Positions 52,250 to 60,296 of a stretch of 64,000 nt of DNA are shown here, in pieces; the stretch's first letter is position 1; each line of letters starts with the position of its first letter. The notes under the pieces were generated by a model. The model was not told the DNA's origin. It did no database searches and saw nothing but the letters and a program-made list of their open reading frames with translations. The translations under genes were made by a program, and so were the position numbers. Origin of the DNA: an uncultured Alphaproteobacteria bacterium (lineage in GTDB: Bacteria > Pseudomonadota > Alphaproteobacteria > Rhizobiales > Ancalomicrobiaceae); assembly GCA_937892955.1 (NCBI GenBank), contig CALBKH010000085.1, forward strand, positions 62,001-126,000. The letters run 5' to 3'.

Positions 52250-53115
52250 GCGCGATCGACACCCCCGAGACGGCGATCTCCTCCCCGACGAACCGCGCCT
52301 GGCGCAAGCTGAAGGCGCACAAGGGAGCCGTCGTCGGGCTCTGCATCGTCGGCTTCTTCACGCTCCTGGCGCTCGCCGCGCCGCTGCTGCCGATCCCCGA
52401 CCCCAACGCCACCAGTTGGACGGCGATCCGCAAGGCGCCGTCGCTCCTCCACCCGCTCGGCACCGACGAGCTCGGTCGCGACATCCTCGCCCGGATGATC
52501 TGGGGGGCGCGGGCTTCGCTCTCCGCCGGGTTCTTCTCGGTGACGCTGGCGGTGTCGATCGGCGTGCCGCTCGGCATCCTCTCCGGCTACTTCGGCAAGT
52601 GGTTCGACATTCTCGTGTCGCGCGTCACCGAGGCCTTCCTGGCGATGCCGTTCCTGATCACCGCGATCGCGCTCGCCGCGTTCCTCGGCCCGAGCCTGAT
52701 CAATTCGATGATCGCCATCGCGCTGTCGGCGCTGCCGATCTTCGTGCGACTGACCCGCGGTCAGGTGCTGGCGGTGAAGACCGAGGAATATGTCGAGGGC
52801 GCTCGATCCATCGGCCTCGGGCCGGTGGCGATCATGGTCCGCTACATCTTCCCCAACGTGCTGCCGCCGATCCTGGTGCAGGCGACGCTGACGGTGGCGA
52901 CCGCCATCATCGCCGAGGCGAGCCTCTCCTTCCTCGGTCTCGGCCAGCAACCGCCGGCCGCCAGTTGGGGGTCGATGCTCAACGTCGCCAAGAACTTCCT
53001 GGTGCAGGCGCCGTGGATGGCGGTGTGGCCGGGCAGCGCGATCTTCCTCGTCGTCATCGGCTTCAATCTTCTGGGCGACGGTCTGCGCGACGCCCTCGAC
53101 CCTCGCTCCGCCTGA
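52246..53115 (+). CDS. Peptide ABC transporter permease, DppC/GsiD class
   Basis: A 289-residue permease beginning with GTG at 52246. It has HPLGTDELGRDILARMIWGA and the EAA loop VEGARSIGLGPVAIMVRYIF, and six predicted helices. The much longer open frame upstream lies inside earlier genes and is rejected. Confidence 0.92.
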   Translation: MSAIDTPETAISSPTNRAWRKLKAHKGAVVGLCIVGFFTLLALAAPLLPIPDPNATSWTAIRKAPSLLHPLGTDELGRDILARMIWGARASLSAGFFSVTLAVSIGVPLGILSGYFGKWFDILVSRVTEAFLAMPFLITAIALAAFLGPSLINSMIAIALSALPIFVRLTRGQVLAVKTEEYVEGARSIGLGPVAIMVRYIFPNVLPPILVQATLTVATAIIAEASLSFLGLGQQPPAASWGSMLNVAKNFLVQAPWMAVWPGSAIFLVVIGFNLLGDGLRDALDPRSA

Positions 53116-53137
53116 CCCTCCGAGATCGGAAACGACC

Positions 53138-54922
53138 ATGACCGGCTTCACCACCCGTCCGGAAATCCTCGGCACCTTCGGCGTCGTCACCTCGACCCAC
53201 TGGATCGCCTCCGCCGTCGGCATGTCGATCCTGGAAAAGGGCGGCAACGCCTTCGACGCGGCGGTGGCGACCGGCTTCGTCCTGCAGATCGTCGAGCCGC
53301 ATCTGTGCGGCCCCGGCGGCGATCTGCCGGTGGTCTACCACTCCGCCCGCACCGGCAAGGTCGAGGTGATCTGCGGTCAGGGACCGGCACCGGCCGGCGC
53401 CACCATCGAGCACTATCGCCGCGAGGGCATCGACCTGATCCCCGGCGACGGGTTGCTCGCCGCCGTCATCCCCGGCGCCTTCGACGGCTGGATGCTCATG
53501 CTGCGCGACCACGGCACGATGAGCGTGCGCGAGGTGCTCGAACCGGCCATCCACTATGCCGAAGCGGGCCATCCGGTGCTGCCGCGGGTCGCCGCCACCA
53601 TCGCCGGGCTCGGCGACTTCTTCCGCGAACACTGGCCGACGTCCTACGCGACGTGGCTGCCGGGCGGGGCGCCGCCGCGGCCGCATGCGCTCTTCCGCAA
53701 TCCGGTCCTCGCCGACACCTGGCGGCGGATCGTCGCCGAGGCGGAGGCGGCGCGCGGCCGCGAGGCGGGTATCGAGGCGGCGCGCGACGCCTTCTATCGC
53801 GGGTTCGTCGCCGAGAAGATCGAGGCCCATCTGCGCTCTGCGGAAGTGATGGACGGCTCGGGTGCGCGCCACAAGGGCGTGCTCTCGGCGCAGGACCTCG
53901 CCGGCTGGTCGGCGAGCACCGAGGCGCCGACCACGCTCGACTACCACGGCTGGACGGTCGCCAAGACCGGTCCGTGGGGTCAGGGGCCGGTGCTCCTCCA
54001 GTCGCTGGCGATCCTCGCCGGCTACGACATCGCCGCGATGGATCCGAACGGGCCCGACTTCGTCCACACCGTGGTCGAGGCGATGAAACTCGCCTTCGCC
54101 GACCGCGAGGTCTACTACGGCGACCCCGCCTTCATCGACGTCCCGGTCGAGACGCTGCTGAGCGCGGCCTACGCCGCCGAGCGGCGCGCGCTCATCGGCG
54201 ACACGGCGTCGCTCGATCTGAGGCCCGGCCTCATCGCCGGCTACGAGGCGCAGCGGGAGCGCACCCTGGCGATGCTCGGGGCGTCGTCGAAGACCGGCGC
54301 GGTCTACGAGCCGACCATGGCGCACCTCTCGGAGAAGCGCGGCGACACGGTGCACATCGACGTCATCGACCGCTGGGGCAACATGGTGTCGACGACGCCG
54401 TCGGGCGGTTGGCTGCAATCCTCGCCGACCATTCCGGGCCTCGGCTTCTGCCTCAACTCGCGGGCGCAGATGTTCTGGCTGGAGCCCGGTCTGCCGTCTT
54501 CGCTCGCCCCGGGCAAACGGCCGCGGACCACGCTGACGCCGTCGCTGGCGCTGCACGAGGGACGCCCCACCCTCGCCTTCGGCACGCCCGGCGGCGACCA
54601 GCAGGATCAGTGGCAGCTGTCCTTCTTCCTGCGCCACGTCCATCACGGCCTCGATCTTCAGGCGACGATCGATCGGCCGTTGTTCCACACGGCGCATTTC
54701 CCCGGCTCGTTCCATCCGCGCACCCGCGAACCGGGCAGCCTGATGCTGGAGGAGACGTTCGGGGTCGCGACCATCGACGAACTGCGCCGCCGCGGCCACC
54801 GCCTGACGGTGACCGAACCGTGGTCGATCGGCCGCCTGACGGCGGCGAAACGTGACCCAGACGGGCTGCTGCGCGCCGGCGCGACGCCGCGGCTGATGCA
54901 AGCCTATGCCATCGGGAGGTGA
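53138..54922 (+). CDS. ggt: Gamma-glutamyltransferase family protein without signal peptide
   Basis: A 594-residue Ntn-hydrolase of the gamma-glutamyltransferase family, which cleaves or transfers gamma-glutamyl groups after self-cleavage into two subunits. The large-subunit part starts at once with FGVVTSTHWIASAVG and ILEKGGNAFDAAVATGFVL. The expected self-cleavage/catalytic Thr404 lies in GDTVHIDVIDRWGNMVSTTP, and SSPTIPGLGFCLNSRAQMF and GTPGGDQQDQWQLSF follow. Classical GGT is periplasmic, but this protein has no signal peptide, so it would act on compounds imported by the neighbouring transporter. Confidence 0.88.
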   Translation: MTGFTTRPEILGTFGVVTSTHWIASAVGMSILEKGGNAFDAAVATGFVLQIVEPHLCGPGGDLPVVYHSARTGKVEVICGQGPAPAGATIEHYRREGIDLIPGDGLLAAVIPGAFDGWMLMLRDHGTMSVREVLEPAIHYAEAGHPVLPRVAATIAGLGDFFREHWPTSYATWLPGGAPPRPHALFRNPVLADTWRRIVAEAEAARGREAGIEAARDAFYRGFVAEKIEAHLRSAEVMDGSGARHKGVLSAQDLAGWSASTEAPTTLDYHGWTVAKTGPWGQGPVLLQSLAILAGYDIAAMDPNGPDFVHTVVEAMKLAFADREVYYGDPAFIDVPVETLLSAAYAAERRALIGDTASLDLRPGLIAGYEAQRERTLAMLGASSKTGAVYEPTMAHLSEKRGDTVHIDVIDRWGNMVSTTPSGGWLQSSPTIPGLGFCLNSRAQMFWLEPGLPSSLAPGKRPRTTLTPSLALHEGRPTLAFGTPGGDQQDQWQLSFFLRHVHHGLDLQATIDRPLFHTAHFPGSFHPRTREPGSLMLEETFGVATIDELRRRGHRLTVTEPWSIGRLTAAKRDPDGLLRAGATPRLMQAYAIGR

Positions 54923-54925
54923 TCC

Positions 54926-55681
54926 ATGACCTGGTCCATCGTCGCGCGTGATCCGGCAACCGGCCATTTCGGCATCGCCGTCGCCAGCCGCTTCTTCTCC
55001 GTCGGCACGCTGGTGCCGCACATCCGCGCCGGCGTCGGCGCCGTCGCCACTCAGGCTTTCGTCAATCCGCTCTACGGCGTCGACGGCCTGACGCTGCTCG
55101 CCGAAGGAAAATCGCCGGAGGAGATCGTGCCGATCCTCACCGGTCGCGACGCCGGCCACCGCCAGCGCCAGTTCCACCTGATCGACGCGACCGGACGCAA
55201 CACCGCCTTCACCGGCGCGGCCTGCATCGACTGGGCCGGGCATCTGATCTCGGACAACGTCTCGGTCGCCGGCAACATGCTGGCCGGGCCGCAGGTGATC
55301 GCCACGACGCTCGAGGTGTTCGAGAAGACCGCCGGCAAGCCGCTGATCGAGCGCTTCCTCGAGGCGATGCAGGCCGGTGAGGACGCCGGCGGCGACAAGC
55401 GCGGCAAGCAGTCGGCGGCGATCGTCATCCATCGCGACCAGGACTACCCGTGGCTCGACATCCGCGCCGACGACCACACCGATCCGCTCGCCGAGCTGCG
55501 CCGCCTCTACGCCGTGGCGCAGGAGCGCTTTCTCCATGTCGCCGAGACCCTGCCGACCCGGGCGAACCCGGACGGCATGCTCGATCGCTCGGTCATCGAT
55601 CGCAAGATCGCCGAGTTGGAAGCGGCGCGCGAAGCCGAAGGTCGTCCGTCGGCCTCGTTCGCCACGCCGTGGAAGCCGTGA
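54926..55681 (+). CDS. DUF1028 family protein
   Basis: A 251-residue cytoplasmic protein of DUF1028, a family of unknown function thought to share the Ntn-hydrolase fold. The N-terminus MTWSIVARDPATGHFGIAVA and the GVGAVATQAFVNPLYGVDGL and DNVSVAGNMLAGPQVI segments are typical. It follows ggt by three bases and precedes the ATPase gene, an association that suggests a linked amidase or cyclotransferase role; no activity is shown. Confidence 0.85.
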   Translation: MTWSIVARDPATGHFGIAVASRFFSVGTLVPHIRAGVGAVATQAFVNPLYGVDGLTLLAEGKSPEEIVPILTGRDAGHRQRQFHLIDATGRNTAFTGAACIDWAGHLISDNVSVAGNMLAGPQVIATTLEVFEKTAGKPLIERFLEAMQAGEDAGGDKRGKQSAAIVIHRDQDYPWLDIRADDHTDPLAELRRLYAVAQERFLHVAETLPTRANPDGMLDRSVIDRKIAELEAAREAEGRPSASFATPWKP

Positions 55682-55718
55682 CCTCGCATCGCCCGACAGG
55701 ACGCCGAAGGACCCGCCG

Positions 55719-57551
55719 ATGACCGCCGCCTCCCCCACCGAACCCGTTCTCACCGTCGAAGGCCTGTCGACGTCGTTCCAGGTCGACGGCCGGTGGTCGA
55801 CGGTGGTGCGTGACGTCTCGTTCGAGGTGCGGCCGGGCGAGACCCTGGCGATCGTCGGCGAAAGCGGCTCGGGCAAGAGCGTCACGTCGCTGTCGATCAT
55901 GCGCCTCTTACCGCCGCGGGTGTCGCGCATCGAGGGGCGGATCCGACTCGCCGGCCGCGACCTCGGCGGGCTCTCCGAGAAGGAGATGCGCGCCGTGCGC
56001 GGGCGCGACATGGCGATGATCTTCCAGGAGCCGATGACCAGCCTCAATCCGATCTTCACGATCGGGCGGCAGATCTCGGAATCCCTCACCTGCCATCTCG
56101 GCCTCTCCAAGCGCGACGCCCGCGCCGAGACGTTGCGGCTGCTCGAGAAGGTGCGCATTCCCAATGCCGCGTCGCGCTTCGACGAACATCCACACCAGTT
56201 CTCCGGCGGCATGCGGCAGCGGGTGATGATCGCCATGGCGCTCGCCTCGCGGCCGAAGCTCCTGATCGCCGACGAGCCGACGACGGCGCTCGACGTCACC
56301 ATCCAGGGCCAGATCCTCGATCTGATCAAACAGCTCCAGGAAGAGGAGGACATGGCCGTCCTCTTCATCACCCACGACATGGGCGTGGTCGCCGAGGTGG
56401 CCGATCGCACCATGGTGATGTTCCGCGGCGACGCGGTGGAGACCGGTACGACCGAGGAGGTGTTCCTCGCCGGTCGTCATCCCTACACCCGGGCGCTGCT
56501 CGCCGCGGTGCCGCGGCTCGGCGAGATGGCGGGGGAGCATTGGCCGCGGCGCTTCCCGATCGTCGACATGGCGACCGGCGTCCAGGCGGAGGGCAAATCG
56601 GTCGACGCCACCGTCGCGACGCACGAGGAGCCGGTGCTGGCGGTCCGCGATCTCGTCACCCGCTTCGAGGTGCGCGGCGGCGTCTTCGGCCGCAAGACCG
56701 GCGAGATCCATGCGGTGGAGAAGGTGTCGTTCGATCTCTTCCAGGGCGAGACGCTGTCTCTGGTCGGCGAGTCCGGTTGCGGCAAGTCGACGACCGGGCG
56801 GTCGATCCTGCGGCTGGTCGAACCGCGTAGCGGCCGCGTCGACCTCGACGGGTTCGACGTCCTCGATCTCGATTCCCGCGACCTGCTGCGCATGCGGCGC
56901 AGCGTCCAGATGATCTTCCAGGATCCGTTCGCCAGTCTCAATCCGCGCATGACCGTCGGCGCGTCGGTGGCGGAGCCCTACACCGCCCACCGCCTCGGCA
57001 CGCGCGCGGAAGCGCGCGACAAGGCGGCCGACCTCCTCACCCGCGTCGGCCTCGATCCGACGATGATGAGCCGCTATCCGCACGAATTCTCCGGCGGCCA
57101 GCGTCAACGCATCGCCATCGCCCGGGCGCTGGCGCTCGACCCGAAGGTGATCGTCGCCGACGAGAGCGTCTCGGCGCTCGACGTGTCGATCAAGGCGCAG
57201 GTGTGCAACCTGCTGATGGATCTGCAGGAGAACCTGAAGATCGCCTTCCTGTTCATCTCCCACGACATGGCCGTGGTCGAACGGGTCAGTCACCGCATCG
57301 CCGTCATGTATCTCGGCGAGATCGTCGAAATCGGACCGCGCGAAGCGATCTTCGGCGACCCGCAGCACCCCTACACCAAGCGTCTGATGGCCGCCGTCCC
57401 GGTTCCCGATCCGGCGCGGCGCGGCATCCGCCGCGATCTTTCCGGCCAGGAGTTGAAGAGCCCGGTCCGGCCGCTCGACTACGTGGCGCCGGAGCGACGT
57501 TATCGCACCGTCGCGCCCGGACACATGGTCATGGAAGGGGCGGTCGGGTGA
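55719..57551 (+). CDS. Double ATPase of peptide ABC transporter, GsiA-like
   Basis: A 610-residue protein with two ATPase domains in one chain, as in glutathione importer GsiA. Domain 1 (about 10-270) has GESGSGKSVTSLSIM, FSGGMRQRVMIAMAL and LLIADEPTTALD. Domain 2 (about 305-560) has GESGCGKSTTGRSIL, FSGGQRQRIAIARAL and VIVADESVSALD. The last Walker B has Ser in place of the usual Pro after the glutamate. ATG 55719 lies 37 bases after DUF1028. It completes the transporter formed by 49730-53115. Confidence 0.92.
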   Translation: MTAASPTEPVLTVEGLSTSFQVDGRWSTVVRDVSFEVRPGETLAIVGESGSGKSVTSLSIMRLLPPRVSRIEGRIRLAGRDLGGLSEKEMRAVRGRDMAMIFQEPMTSLNPIFTIGRQISESLTCHLGLSKRDARAETLRLLEKVRIPNAASRFDEHPHQFSGGMRQRVMIAMALASRPKLLIADEPTTALDVTIQGQILDLIKQLQEEEDMAVLFITHDMGVVAEVADRTMVMFRGDAVETGTTEEVFLAGRHPYTRALLAAVPRLGEMAGEHWPRRFPIVDMATGVQAEGKSVDATVATHEEPVLAVRDLVTRFEVRGGVFGRKTGEIHAVEKVSFDLFQGETLSLVGESGCGKSTTGRSILRLVEPRSGRVDLDGFDVLDLDSRDLLRMRRSVQMIFQDPFASLNPRMTVGASVAEPYTAHRLGTRAEARDKAADLLTRVGLDPTMMSRYPHEFSGGQRQRIAIARALALDPKVIVADESVSALDVSIKAQVCNLLMDLQENLKIAFLFISHDMAVVERVSHRIAVMYLGEIVEIGPREAIFGDPQHPYTKRLMAAVPVPDPARRGIRRDLSGQELKSPVRPLDYVAPERRYRTVAPGHMVMEGAVG

Positions 57552-57891
57552 CCGCGACGAGCGACGCGGACCGCGACCGCGCTTCCCGGGGCGGCGACCA
57601 CCACACATGGCCGCGTGCGGCGGAAAGACCGTGACGTCAACATGTTCGGGTCTGCGACAGGTGAAGAACCGTACGTGGCGAAGCGGACCCGAGATTTGAT
57701 GCCCCGCAAATTCGAATCAAGCATATTCTGATATTCGAATATTGCCCGGCATGGTCGGGTGGGTTGCGTTGGTGTGACGAGTGGGCGCGGTGACGGGACG
57801 GACGTCCGGCCGGTTCCGCGCGGCCCCATCGGTAAGTCGCCGCCCGCGTTCGTCGACCTTCTCGGCGAAGCCAACGTGGAGAAGCCGGATC
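57552..57891. other. Leader region of the Mrp/Mbh operon; no gene
   Basis: About 340 bases between the double ATPase gene and mnhE. The middle (57700-57745) is markedly AT-rich and carries two TTCGAA-centred palindromes. No coding similarity was recognised. Confidence 0.55.
57709..57742. promoter_or_regulatory. AT-rich paired palindromes before the Mrp/Mbh operon
   Basis: AATTCGAAT (57709-57717) and the perfect palindrome ATATTCGAATAT (57731-57742) share a TTCGAA centre, 23 bases apart. Likely promoter/operator DNA of the downstream operon. Confidence 0.4.
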
Positions 57892-58404
57892 ATGGATGTC
57901 ATGCCGATCGGCCGGATGCGCAGCGCCGGTGCGTCGTTCGTGCTGCTCATGCTGTTCTGGGTGATGCTCAACGGCTCACTGGCGAGCGACGTGCTGATCG
58001 TCGGTGCCGTCGCCTCCGCGGCGATCGCGCTCATCTACCGGGACGGCCTGTCGATCTTCACCGAGGCGCGCTGGACGCCCGCGGCGATCGCCGCCACCTT
58101 CGGTTACATCGGCTATTTCCTGAAGGAACTGGTCAAATCGAACCTGCACATCGCCGCCGTCGTACTCGACCCGGCGCTGCCGGTCCATCCCGGCATCGTC
58201 AAGGTGCACACCCGGCTGAAGAGCCGCATGGGGCGGCTGCTGCTGGCCAATTCGATCACGCTGACCCCCGGTACGCTCACCGTCGCGATCGAGGACGAGT
58301 GGCTCTACGTGCACTGGGTGACGATGGAGGCGGCCGATCAGGAGGAGGCGACGAGGCAGATCGTCGCCGGCTTCGAGAGCTATCTGGAGGTGATGTATGG
58401 CTGA
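57892..58404 (+). CDS. mnhE: MrpE/MnhE-like subunit (MbhA type)
   Basis: A 170-residue membrane protein with an N-terminal pair of helices (ASFVLLMLFWVMLNGSL, LIVGAVASAAIALIY), a further hydrophobic segment and a C-terminal soluble part containing SRMGRLLLANSITLTPGTL, the MrpE hallmark. ATG 57892 has GGAGAAG upstream; an earlier in-frame ATG would add a basic, non-homologous leader. First gene of the ion-translocating module; overlaps mnhF. Confidence 0.88.
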   Translation: MDVMPIGRMRSAGASFVLLMLFWVMLNGSLASDVLIVGAVASAAIALIYRDGLSIFTEARWTPAAIAATFGYIGYFLKELVKSNLHIAAVVLDPALPVHPGIVKVHTRLKSRMGRLLLANSITLTPGTLTVAIEDEWLYVHWVTMEAADQEEATRQIVAGFESYLEVMYG

Positions 58405-58657
58405 CGCACTGATCACCTTCGCCGCCGTCCTGGCGGGACTGGCCTTCCTCCTGGCGATGTACCGCTTCGTCCGCGGGCCGCGCACCTTCGACCGGGTGGT
58501 CGCCTTCGACGTCATGACCATCGTCTCGATCACCGGCATCGTCCTCGGTGCGGTGGTCGAAGAGCGCGTCGTCTACCTCGACGTGGCGCTGGTCTATGCG
58601 CTGATGTCGTTCCTCGGCGTCATCGTCGTCGCCCGCTACCTGGAGAGGGGACTGTGA
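58397..58657 (+). CDS. mnhF: MrpF/MnhF-like subunit (MbhB type)
   Basis: An 86-residue protein with three hydrophobic helices and the MrpF motif RGPRTFDRVVAFDVMT. Overlaps mnhE by eight bases and mnhG by one. Confidence 0.9.
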   Translation: MADALITFAAVLAGLAFLLAMYRFVRGPRTFDRVVAFDVMTIVSITGIVLGAVVEERVVYLDVALVYALMSFLGVIVVARYLERGL

Positions 58658-58995
58658 TGGCCGCGGCTCTCGACATCCTCGGCGGTCTGCTGCTGGTCGC
58701 CGGCACCACCTTCCTGCTGCTCGGCGGGCTCGGGCTCGTCCGCATGCCGGACGTCTACAACCGTATCCAGGCCGGCACCAAGGCGACGACGCTCGGCACC
58801 TTGCTGACGCTGGCCGGCGCCGCCTGCCTCCATCCCGATTGGGCGATCAAGCTGTTGCTGATCGGCCTCTTCCTCCTGTTCACCAACCCGCTGTCCTCGC
58901 AGGTCCTGGCGCACGCGGCGCACCGCATGCACGTCGCCACCACGCCGGCGACCGAGGTCGACCTGCTCGACGAAGAGACGGGAGAAGAGGCATGA
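58657..58995 (+). CDS. mnhG: MrpG/MnhG-like subunit (MbhC type)
   Basis: A 112-residue protein with three helices and the MrpG signature GLGLVRMPDVYNRIQAGTKA. Either ATG 58657 or the GTG one codon earlier may start it. The acidic C-terminal tail (EVDLLDEETGEE) is cytoplasmic or interfacial. Confidence 0.9.
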   Translation: MAAALDILGGLLLVAGTTFLLLGGLGLVRMPDVYNRIQAGTKATTLGTLLTLAGAACLHPDWAIKLLLIGLFLLFTNPLSSQVLAHAAHRMHVATTPATEVDLLDEETGEEA

Positions 58996-59246
58996 GCAAC
59001 CTGTCGACGGCCATGAGCCTGGTGTTGGCGGCGGGTATGCTCGTCGCCGCGCTCCTGTCGATCATCACGCGAAGCCTGCCGCTCGCCATCCTGTCGGCGG
59101 GGGCGGTGAGCCTCTTCGCCTCGATCATGTTCATGCTTCTGGCGGCGCCCGACGTGGCGATGACCGAAGCGGCGATCGGCAGCGGTCTCACCACCTTCCT
59201 GTTCTTCTTCGTGCTCGGCCGGGTCGGAGGGAAGGGCCATGGTTAA
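58992..59246 (+). CDS. MbhD-like subunit (DUF4040)
   Basis: An 84-residue protein with two to three helices and the motif APDVAMTEAAIGSGLTTFLF. In classical Mrp this piece is the C-terminal part of MrpA; as a separate gene it is the MbhD arrangement of membrane-bound hydrogenases and related complexes. ATGA overlap with mnhG. Confidence 0.88.
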   Translation: MSNLSTAMSLVLAAGMLVAALLSIITRSLPLAILSAGAVSLFASIMFMLLAAPDVAMTEAAIGSGLTTFLFFFVLGRVGGKGHG

Positions 59247-59940
59247 ACACCTCGTCGCCTTCCTGTTGCTGGCGGTGCTCGCGGCGGTCTTCGCCTCCCT
59301 CACCCTCGGCTACCAGCCCGACGCCGCGCTCAATCGCACGGCGCTCTACTACGCCGAGAACACGGCGAAGGACCTCGGCGCGCAGAACATCGTCACGGCG
59401 ATCGTCGTCACCTATCGCGGTCTCGACACGCTCGGCGAAGTGACGGTGCTGTTCCTGACCTCGGCCATCGTCGGGCTGATCCTGTCGACCCATCGCGCCA
59501 CCGGCGAAGGCCGCGCGACCGGCATCCCGGCGGCGGGCGAACTGCTCAGGACCGGCAGCCGGCTCCTGGTGCCGCTGATCCTACTCGCCGGCGTCTACGT
59601 CTTCGTCAACGGCCACCTCACCCCGGGCGGCGGCTTCCAGGGCGGCGCCATCCTCGCCTCGGCGGCGCTGTTGATGCTGCTCGCCGATCCGCTGCACCGT
59701 TTCGGCCATCGCCTGATCGCGGTGGTGGAGTCGCTCTCCGGTGTCGCCTATGTCGCCATCGGTCTCCTCGGCCTCGCCTGGGCCGGCGGCTTCCTCGACA
59801 ACCGTTTTCTGCCACTGGGCGACTTCGGCACGCTGTTCTCGGCCGGTGCGATCCCGGTGATCTACACGCTGATCGGCCTCAAGGTCGGCGCCGAATTCGC
59901 CTCGATGCTGGCGAGCCTCTCGGAAACGGAGAAGTCGTGA
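59239..59940 (+). CDS. Fused MbhE-MrpB subunit
   Basis: A 233-residue protein. Residues 1-95 match the MbhE piece (TALYYAENTAKDLGAQNIVT, TYRGLDTLGEVTVLF, also found at the MrpA C-terminus), and residues 105-230 match MrpB/MbhF (VNGHLTPGGGFQGGAILASA). In Pyrococcus Mbh these are separate genes. It has about six helices. Confidence 0.87.
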   Translation: MVKHLVAFLLLAVLAAVFASLTLGYQPDAALNRTALYYAENTAKDLGAQNIVTAIVVTYRGLDTLGEVTVLFLTSAIVGLILSTHRATGEGRATGIPAAGELLRTGSRLLVPLILLAGVYVFVNGHLTPGGGFQGGAILASAALLMLLADPLHRFGHRLIAVVESLSGVAYVAIGLLGLAWAGGFLDNRFLPLGDFGTLFSAGAIPVIYTLIGLKVGAEFASMLASLSETEKS

Positions 59941-60296
59941 TGATCACGGTCGCTCTCGTCACGGGCTTCGCCCTGGTGCTCGCCGGCCTCTACGGCGCGC
60001 TGACCAACCGCAACATTCTCAGGATGATCGTGTCGTTCACGGTCGCAGATGCCGGCGTCAACCTCGTGTTGGTCGCCGTCGGGGCGATGCCGGGGCGCAC
60101 CGCGCCGATCCTCGATGCGGCGGTGCCGGTCGGCGACGCGGCGCGGCGGATCATCGACCCGCTGCCCCAGGCGCTGGTGCTCACGGCCATCGTCATCGGT
60201 CTCGGCGTCACCGCTCTGATGCTCGCCTATGCCTATCGCCTGCATGCGACGAGAGGCTCCCTCGACATCTCTAAATTCACGGAGCTGAAATGGTGA
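59940..60296 (+). CDS. mnhC: MrpC/NuoK-like subunit (MbhG type)
   Basis: A 118-residue three-helix protein homologous to NuoK/MrpC, with GLYGALTNRNILRMIVSFTV and ALVLTAIVIGLGVTALML (the typical PQALVLTAIVI stretch). TGATG overlap with the previous gene and ATGGTGA overlap with the next. Confidence 0.9.
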   Translation: MITVALVTGFALVLAGLYGALTNRNILRMIVSFTVADAGVNLVLVAVGAMPGRTAPILDAAVPVGDAARRIIDPLPQALVLTAIVIGLGVTALMLAYAYRLHATRGSLDISKFTELKW

